From Rhodococcus sp. IEGM 1381 (lineage in GTDB: Bacteria > Actinomycetota > Actinomycetes > Mycobacteriales > Mycobacteriaceae): a stretch of DNA of 64,000 bases. Where the stretch lies: assembly GCF_030056795.1 (NCBI RefSeq), contig NZ_JASHKQ010000001.1, forward strand, positions 1,240,001-1,304,000, in the 5' to 3' direction. Below are positions 59,143 to 64,000 of this stretch, piece after piece (the stretch's first letter is position 1; every line of letters starts with the position of its first letter). A program made the position numbers and the translations under genes. The notes under the pieces were generated by a model. It was not told the DNA's origin and did no database searches. It saw only the letters and a program-made list of their open reading frames with translations.

Positions 59143-60270
59143 TCAGGCAGGACGACGAGCGGCAAACCGAGATGCCACGGCCGCGGCCGCGATGGTCACC
59201 AGGGCTCCGAGTACGATGGCAGGGCCCTCACCGGGAGCCAGGACGCCGCTCTGCGCGCCGAGTGTCACGGCTGAAACCGGAACGCCGAGTTGGGCTGCCG
59301 CGAGTATCCCGAGTCCGACGGGTTGGCCGGTCAGGCGCATGGTGCCGTGCACCGCGATGGCACCGAACCCCAATGCGAGCCCCAGCACGATCATGTCCGG
59401 ATGGTCGCCGAGGGCGCGCAAGTCCAGTGACGCACCGAGCCAGACGAAATACAGCGGTCCCAGAAATCCCTCGGTGATGGCGAAGAGTTGTTTCGCCAAG
59501 CGTCGCGGTTCTCCGATGGCGGCGATCGCCAGACCGAAGCCGAAGCCAGCCAGCATCACAGATGCGTGAGTGTGGACGGCGAGGGCCGCGAGGCCGAACA
59601 ACAGAACCAGGTTGAGTCGCAGTTCGATCGCGAGCTTGCGCTGGGCAGAGACGTGGTGGATTCGGCGGCGCAGTCCCGTGATGTCGAAGTGTCGCAGAAC
59701 AACGAAGATCAGGGCGGCAACGGCGATGACCGTTGCAGATCCGAGGGCGGCGGGAAGGGCGCGCGGTGGATCGATCACGAGGGGCAGCACGACGATGCAG
59801 ACTGCGTCCGCGAGCGCGATCTGCGGCAGGAGGGCCATCAGTCCGGGTGTCGTCGTGGAGCTGGATTGGACGATCGGCATGATGACCGCGGCCGAGGACG
59901 ATGCCATCAACACCGCATAAAGGCCGAGGTGAGGCGGATCGAACGCAGCGGAGACTGCCCAGCCGACCATAGTGGCCAGCAGCCCGACGGCCACAGCCCG
60001 CGCAGCGCCTGTTCTGAGGCCGACCCGCAGCCGCGGGTCGCGAATCGGTACCTGACTGCCGGCCACGAACATGACGAGCGCAAACCCCACCTGCGCCAGG
60101 AAGCTCAGCGTCTGCTCACTCGGATCGATGAGGCCGAAGCCTGTGTAGCCGATGGCAATTCCGGCAGCGAGCTCACCGATGACAACGGGTATCCGGAGCC
60201 CGCGGGGAAGTGCCAGCAGTGGGCCGAACAATCCCACCGCGGCACACAGGGCGAGCGTCTCGAAGGTCAT
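59143..60270 (-). CDS. CPA2-type cation:proton antiporter
   Basis: The protein has 375 residues and about twelve helices. RIPVVIGELAAGIAIGYTGFG, ASSSAAVIMPIVQSS and QIALADAVCIVVLPLV (with the paired transport Asp region) resemble KefB/NhaP-like CPA2 proteins without the RCK domain. Exchanges K+ or Na+ for H+ by family inference. It is downstream of a small gene at 60286. Confidence 0.83.
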   Translation of the reverse strand: MTFETLALCAAVGLFGPLLALPRGLRIPVVIGELAAGIAIGYTGFGLIDPSEQTLSFLAQVGFALVMFVAGSQVPIRDPRLRVGLRTGAARAVAVGLLATMVGWAVSAAFDPPHLGLYAVLMASSSAAVIMPIVQSSSTTTPGLMALLPQIALADAVCIVVLPLVIDPPRALPAALGSATVIAVAALIFVVLRHFDITGLRRRIHHVSAQRKLAIELRLNLVLLFGLAALAVHTHASVMLAGFGFGLAIAAIGEPRRLAKQLFAITEGFLGPLYFVWLGASLDLRALGDHPDMIVLGLALGFGAIAVHGTMRLTGQPVGLGILAAAQLGVPVSAVTLGAQSGVLAPGEGPAIVLGALVTIAAAAVASRFAARRPA

Positions 60271-60285
60271 GCGACCGCCATGGCG

Positions 60286-60486
60286 TCAGGCAGAGTTCAA
60301 CGTCAGGCGTCGACTCGACGGCAGGGCCGACGCAACGAGATCGCGAGGGTGCAGCGCCCTCTGTTCGGTCATCATCACCTGGATTCGACAATGGACCACA
60401 CGCAGTTGCGCAGCCAGTGGGCTGCGCATGAGCGTGCGCTCGTAGTCGGTACCGGCGGGGCCGCTTTCGGTGTCGAGATCGGTCAT
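60286..60486 (-). CDS. Small hypothetical protein
   Basis: The protein has 66 residues from ATG behind GGAGACGATG. MTDLDTESGPAGTDYERTLM, then RVVHCRIQVMMTEQRALHPRDLVASALPSSRR. Hydrophilic; family not recognised. Fifteen bases before the antiporter, so probably in one operon. A weak DosR-like half palindrome (GGGACGTCGGCAC, 60568-60580) is upstream. Confidence 0.5.
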   Translation of the reverse strand: MTDLDTESGPAGTDYERTLMRSPLAAQLRVVHCRIQVMMTEQRALHPRDLVASALPSSRRLTLNSA

Positions 60487-60706
60487 GTCATCGTCTCCTC
60501 GAACGTGAGTATTTCGTATCGACGACCTATAGGACGACAGTTCTGATCGTACGACGGCTCACGTGCTGGGACGTCGGCACAAATGCTCTCTTTTCGAGGA
60601 CGCTCGGCACTTCTCGCGATGTCCGGCCGCGTTGCCGGAGGTCACAGCACGATGACTGCGGCACCCGCGAAACGACGTTTCCGCCCGAGTCCGGCGTTGG
60701 AATGTG

Positions 60707-62179
60707 TCATCGAGTGCCAACGGCGGCGAGTGATTCGGCAACGGTTCCGGCGGTGTCGATCACGGATGCACGCGGCCAGGGGCGTCGGGTACCGGCCATG
60801 GCGTCGTACACGTGCGTGGACGCATCCGACGCGCCACGTGGACGAGTCGCGATACGTTCTAGGGCAATGTGTTTCGGAACTCGGCATTCGAGCTCGACGA
60901 AATCACTGTGGGTGGTGACGGCGAGTGTCCGCGCCTGCTCCCGCGTCTGCTCGTCGTTCCACGATGCGTCGATGACGACCGAACGGCCCATCGTGACCTG
61001 CTCGTGCGCGCGATGCATCAGCTCGGTATAGGTGGCTGCTGTTCTGTCGGCGGTGTATAGCCCGCATCCGACGGCCGACGGATGCGGAGTCTGTGGGTCG
61101 AGCCCAGCGCTCTCCTTGCGCACCACATCGCTCGACAGCACCACGGCCCCGGTACGTTCCGCCAGTGCGGCTGCCACCGTGCTCTTGCCAGTACCCGGCA
61201 GGCCTCCCACCAACGTGATGGTGACCACCGACGACGCCAGGTGGTCCAGCGCGAGATGCATGTGGGCGAGCGCGTCGGTCTGTGAAGACCGATGACCCTG
61301 ATGAAAGCGAAGGCACGCCACCTTGGCGCGCACGGTGGCACGGTAGGCGACGTAATGATCGATCAGCGAGCAGGGGGGACTGTCCTCGGTCGCCTCGAGG
61401 TACGACGCCACGAAGCGTCGCGCCGCATCGGGACGGCCCTGAAATTCCAGATCCATTGCCAAGCAGGCGACGTCGTCTACTCCGTCGAGAAAGCGAAGTC
61501 GGTCGTCGAAGTCGAGGCAATCCAGTATTCGGGGGCCGTCCGGAAGGCAGAAAATGTCGTCCGAGAGAAGGTCGCCGTGACCATCGACTTCGCAGCCCCG
61601 AGAAATCCGATAATCGAAGAGGGCGTCGCGGCCGGCGACGAAGCGCCAAGAAAGACGTTCGAGTCGGTCGACGAGCTCGGTGTCGAGGACGCCGACCGCG
61701 AGTCCACGCAGTTCGCGGATGTTGTTGCGCCACCGCTCGTCGAGAGCGCTCTGTCTGCCTTCATCGTCGATGCGGGTGCTTCGGTGGCTGGTTTGGTGGG
61801 CGGCTGCGATCGTACGCGCCACGAGGTCGATGACGATGCCGATATCGTCGCCGTCTGCAGCGCGGGTGGACAATCGAGTGGAATCGGGGAGGCGACGCAT
61901 TTTCAGTAGCGGTTCGGCGGGCCCGCCGTCCGGGTCGGTGAGCTCGGCGATTCCGAGATAGACATCCGGTGCGAATCGAGAATTGAGCGTGAACTCCCGG
62001 TCGCATGCGGTCCATCGGGAATCGACGGTACGAAAGTCGAGAAAGTCGGTTTCGATCGGCTTCTTCATCTTGTAAGCGACATCACCGAGTAGAAAAATAT
62101 AAGCACTGTGCGTTTCGTGGACTATTGCGGCACCGACGGCCGTCGGACCTGATGGATCGCACTCGACGGCTGCAGACAT
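60707..62179 (-). CDS. Two-domain phosphotransferase / P-loop kinase (Rv2004c-like)
   Basis: The protein has 490 residues from the ATG at 62179. The N-terminal half is APH-like with HETHSAYIFLLGDVAYKMKKPI, VDGHGDLLSDDIF and DCLDFDDRLRFLD. The C-terminal half (about 335-490) is an AAA/gluconate-kinase-like ATPase with GGLPGTGKSTVAAALAERTGA and VVIDASWNDEQ. This architecture is that of Rv2004c, a dormancy-regulon protein of Mycobacterium tuberculosis. Cotranscribed with an Rv1733c-like gene behind a DosR-like box. Confidence 0.85.
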   Translation of the reverse strand: MSAAVECDPSGPTAVGAAIVHETHSAYIFLLGDVAYKMKKPIETDFLDFRTVDSRWTACDREFTLNSRFAPDVYLGIAELTDPDGGPAEPLLKMRRLPDSTRLSTRAADGDDIGIVIDLVARTIAAAHQTSHRSTRIDDEGRQSALDERWRNNIRELRGLAVGVLDTELVDRLERLSWRFVAGRDALFDYRISRGCEVDGHGDLLSDDIFCLPDGPRILDCLDFDDRLRFLDGVDDVACLAMDLEFQGRPDAARRFVASYLEATEDSPPCSLIDHYVAYRATVRAKVACLRFHQGHRSSQTDALAHMHLALDHLASSVVTITLVGGLPGTGKSTVAAALAERTGAVVLSSDVVRKESAGLDPQTPHPSAVGCGLYTADRTAATYTELMHRAHEQVTMGRSVVIDASWNDEQTREQARTLAVTTHSDFVELECRVPKHIALERIATRPRGASDASTHVYDAMAGTRRPWPRASVIDTAGTVAESLAAVGTR

Positions 62180-62216
62180 GGTTGATCCTTCGCATGATGT
62201 TGGGGGTTGGGCGGAA

Positions 62217-62813
62217 CTAGCGAGCGGGCTGATCGCGCGCCTCGAGGAACCGCTGCCAGTCTCGGTCCCAGTGCCGCATTCGGGAGCGATCACCGGCAAG
62301 CGTGGTGAGCAAGACAAGGCCACCGATGACGACTGCCCCGAGAAACCATACGAACACGGCCGTGGCAGCACCGTTGACGACGGCACCGGCAGCAGTGTCG
62401 GGGGCGCGCACGAGATTCCCGTCCGCATCACGCCAGATCGGAGTCGTGGCACCGATTCGTACCGCCGAGGGTACGTCGGTCGCCCCCGAGCGCAGGGAGC
62501 CGTCCGGCGCGCTCCACTGCACGGTCGCGGTACCGGCCACGGTCGTGACGCCGTCGGTATCGGACCGAGCGGATCTCGTGGCGTCGATGACACGGGCATC
62601 GACCAGAACGTACTGTGCCCGTTGCTGTTGCGACCGCAGCGACAGGTCGCTGTAGGTCACCGAACCGATGGTCGCGGCGACGGGAATCAGCAACAGAAGT
62701 GCCGCGACACCGACGACGACTGCTGTTCGTTCGATCCTGTCCGGCAGCCGCATCAGTGGATTGGAGATCCAAGGACTTCGTCGCCACCACCGGTGAACCT
62801 GTTCTGTGAACAT
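62217..62813 (-). CDS. Rv1733c-family membrane protein
   Basis: The protein has 198 residues from the ATG at 62813 (62843 possible). Two helices (VVGVAALLLLIPVAATIGSV and AVFVWFLGAVVIGGLVLLT) flank an external domain with GTATVQWSAPDGSLRSGATDVPS and IWRDADGNLVRAP, the layout of Rv1733c, a DosR-regulon protein. The N-terminal NPLMRLPDRIERTAV is also family-typical. A DosR-like box lies 73 bases before the start. Confidence 0.85.
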   Translation of the reverse strand: MFTEQVHRWWRRSPWISNPLMRLPDRIERTAVVVGVAALLLLIPVAATIGSVTYSDLSLRSQQQRAQYVLVDARVIDATRSARSDTDGVTTVAGTATVQWSAPDGSLRSGATDVPSAVRIGATTPIWRDADGNLVRAPDTAAGAVVNGAATAVFVWFLGAVVIGGLVLLTTLAGDRSRMRHWDRDWQRFLEARDQPAR

Positions 62814-62885
62814 GCCCGTCACCTGCTCCCGCCCGAAGTGCATTCGTCTTCCACGAGTCTCCAATGCCGAGATGTGGATCCGTAA

Positions 62886-62899
62886 GGGCACAAGGTCCC
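62886..62899 (-). promoter_or_regulatory. DosR-like box for the Rv1733c-like operon
   Basis: GGGACCTTGTGCCC on the minus strand resembles the core of the DosR (DevR) consensus GGGACTWWAGTCCC with changes in the middle. It lies 73 bases before the Rv1733c-like start and its sister copy is at 63092. Confidence 0.6.
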
Positions 62900-63091
62900 G
62901 ATGCCCCGGAGGCTGTCGGCAGTACGAGGACTCAGCGCACCACGAGAATCGGACCACCCGAGCGTGCCCGGCGCGGATTGCGCGATGTAGGGCCATTCGT
63001 CGACAAGCCTGTTACCGAAGGCCCTCTGTCGTCGCTGCCGGCTTCGCAGGTCGTCCATGTTCCCTCGTCCCTGAATCAGCCTGTGCAACAG

Positions 63092-63105
63092 GGACCTTGT
63101 GCCCT
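63092..63105 (+). promoter_or_regulatory. DosR-like box for the plus-strand operon
   Basis: GGGACCTTGTGCCC is an exact copy of the box at 62886 in the opposite orientation, 34 bases before the membrane-protein start at 63140. The distance is right for an activator site at or near the -35. Confidence 0.6.
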
Positions 63106-63139
63106 AGTTCGCGGCGGGTGCTACGGCCAAGCTGGACCG

Positions 63140-63580
63140 ATGATATCGACAACGCGAGTGGCCACCGAACGCAATCGACGATGGCCGTGGCTCGGTGCTG
63201 TCTGTGGAGGCGTCTCGATCAACGCGTTCGGTGCTGCGGTCGGGTTGGTCTCGGGTGCAATCGATCTGAGTCCCGACATACAGGCGAAGTTGCCCATGTC
63301 GAGCACCGTGCTCGCCGGACTCGCGCTGGTGTTGGTCGTCGGCATTCCTATGGGGCTTGCTGCGGTGTCTGCTTTCGCGGGCGGCGGAAGGTCGGGTCCG
63401 ATGGCTCACATCGCCGGCGTACTCCTCGTGGCATGGATCGTGGTGCAACCGGCCGTGACCGGTGAGACGAGTTGGCTGCAGGGATCATTCGGTGTGCTGG
63501 GGCTTGTCGTTGCTCTCCGCGGATGGCGGATGACGATTGCCGCGGGCAGGTCCGCGAATCTCGTATCGGCCGACGCGTGA
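63140..63580 (+). CDS. Hypothetical four-helix membrane protein
   Basis: The protein has 146 residues from the ATG at 63140. Helices: GAVCGGVSINAFGAAVGLVSGA, TVLAGLALVLVVGIPMGLAAVSAF, MAHIAGVLLVAWIVVQPAV and GVLGLVVALRGWRM. The gene overlaps the flavodoxin gene by GTGA and has a DosR-like box in front. Function unknown. Confidence 0.75.
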   Translation: MISTTRVATERNRRWPWLGAVCGGVSINAFGAAVGLVSGAIDLSPDIQAKLPMSSTVLAGLALVLVVGIPMGLAAVSAFAGGGRSGPMAHIAGVLLVAWIVVQPAVTGETSWLQGSFGVLGLVVALRGWRMTIAAGRSANLVSADA

Positions 63581-64000
63581 GGATGCTCGTCTGCACCGCT
63601 GGTCGCCACGGAGCGACGGACACGCTGGGTCAGGAAATGGCTCGAGTCCTCGAGCACGGTGGCGTCGATGTCGACGTACGTACACCGGAGTCCGTGACCC
63701 GTGTAAACGGCTACGACGCGGTGGTCATCGGAAGTGCCGTCTACTCCGATCGCTGGCTTCCGGTCGCCAACGCGCTGGTCGAAAGGATATCGAGGTCTGC
63801 GCATCCGCCCGTGTGGCTGTTCTCCTGTGGACCGCTGCACTCGAGCGACAGGCCGGTCAACGTCACCTCTGATGCGGCGCACGCAACAACGGTGTTGCAT
63901 GCCACCGCGCACCGAACGTTTCCCGGAAAGCTCGATCCCGAACGGCTTTCGGTGGGGGAGCGTCAGATCTTCGACAACTCCGGTGCGGTGGCGGGAGACT
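63577..64000 (+). CDS. Flavodoxin-domain protein (cut by window edge)
   Basis: GTG at 63577 overlaps the previous stop; an ATG two codons on (63583) is an alternative. MLVCTAGRHGATDTLGQEMA is a flavodoxin phosphate loop (T/S-x-x-G-x-T variant), and YDAVVIGSAVYSDRWLPVA is the second flavin segment, as in protoporphyrinogen-oxidase-like HemG flavodoxins. The frame stays open to 64000, so the 3' end is missing. Part of the dormancy-type group. Confidence 0.83.
   Translation, partial: MRMLVCTAGRHGATDTLGQEMARVLEHGGVDVDVRTPESVTRVNGYDAVVIGSAVYSDRWLPVANALVERISRSAHPPVWLFSCGPLHSSDRPVNVTSDAAHATTVLHATAHRTFPGKLDPERLSVGERQIFDNSGAVAGD

Larger units (their letters stand above)
62814..63139. other. Divergent intergenic region with two DosR-type boxes
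   Basis: This 326-base gap holds no gene I can support. The 14-base element GGGACCTTGTGCCC occurs at 62886-62899 (minus orientation) and again, identical, at 63092-63105 (plus orientation), one in front of each divergent gene. A further GGCCCT-containing stretch near 63022 is weaker. Confidence 0.6.

Noticed and set aside
60707..62599. Extension of the Rv2004c-like gene to 630 residues
   Set aside because: The extra 140 residues overlap the Rv1733c-like gene on the same strand in another frame and are Pro/Arg/Ser-rich; ATG at 62179 fits the family.
1..64000. CRISPR arrays, tRNA/rRNA genes, IS elements or prophage
   Set aside because: No regularly spaced repeats, cloverleaf sequences, transposase motifs (DDE, HUH) or phage structural genes were recognised by eye; a tool search would still be needed to exclude short tRNAs.

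Overview
The window is high-GC DNA from an actinobacterium, most likely a Rhodococcus or close Nocardiaceae relative. The basis is gene content: an alkB - rubredoxin - rubredoxin - rubredoxin reductase - TetR operon, WhiB-like and ANTAR proteins, an Rv1733c-like membrane protein with DosR-type sites, many TetR regulators, GTG starts and frequent ATGA/GTGA overlaps. I saw no rRNA, tRNA, CRISPR array, insertion sequence or prophage. The stretch reads as chromosomal accessory and regulatory DNA.

Layout. 0-9 kb: an edge-truncated MFS gene with a divergent LysR gene, GNAT, an Imm-5-like protein, a methyltransferase, PAS-GGDEF, a VapBC-type toxin-antitoxin pair, an orphan FetB-like permease, a decayed vapC fragment, and an AurF-type diiron oxygenase facing a TetR gene. 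9-16 kb: an MFS-ArsR-CopC operon with a palindromic operator, PAS-PAS-GGDEF, a lipoprotein + SUKH pair, and signal peptidase I. 16-26 kb: a hydrolase behind a possible leader peptide, a DUF6924 protein, a frameshifted lipoprotein gene, GNAT + GT87, a divergent EamA/MarR pair, DIP1984, isochorismatase-like and GNAT genes. 26-33 kb: two crcB genes behind a fluoride-riboswitch-like leader, then an uncharacterised saccharopine-dehydrogenase-like / acyl-CoA ligase / SDR operon flanked by TetR genes. 33-42 kb: a second SUKH paralogue, a phosphotransferase, a MerR regulator with a textbook 19-bp-spacer promoter driving a hydrolase gene killed by a stop codon, an MDR reductase, a tyrosine-phosphatase-like gene, and an accessory ClpP pair (one lacking the catalytic serine) beside a PopR/ClgR-like regulator. 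42-46 kb: a ribbon-helix-helix orphan, DUF4097, a deletion-fused ABC transporter and a truncated Fic gene, then a MocR regulator. 46-56 kb: the alkane hydroxylase operon, then a surface-polysaccharide-type group (DUF4012, a membrane GGDEF protein, a Wzz/BY-kinase). 55-64 kb: two secreted proteins (one broken), a degenerate EAL-DICT protein, and a set resembling the mycobacterial dormancy regulon: ANTAR, WhiB, antiporter, phosphotransferase-kinase, Rv1733c-like, membrane protein, flavodoxin.

Two themes stand out. One is regulation readable from DNA: perfect or near-perfect operators lie beside MerR, MocR, MarR, TetR, ArsR, AlkX-like and RHH genes, with a fluoride aptamer and paired DosR-like boxes. 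The other is gene decay: at least six loci (vapC fragment, lipoprotein frameshift, hydrolase nonsense mutation, ABC deletion fusion, N-truncated Fic, secreted-protein frameshift) carry visible lesions. Functions are inferred from motifs and family knowledge alone; no database search was possible.
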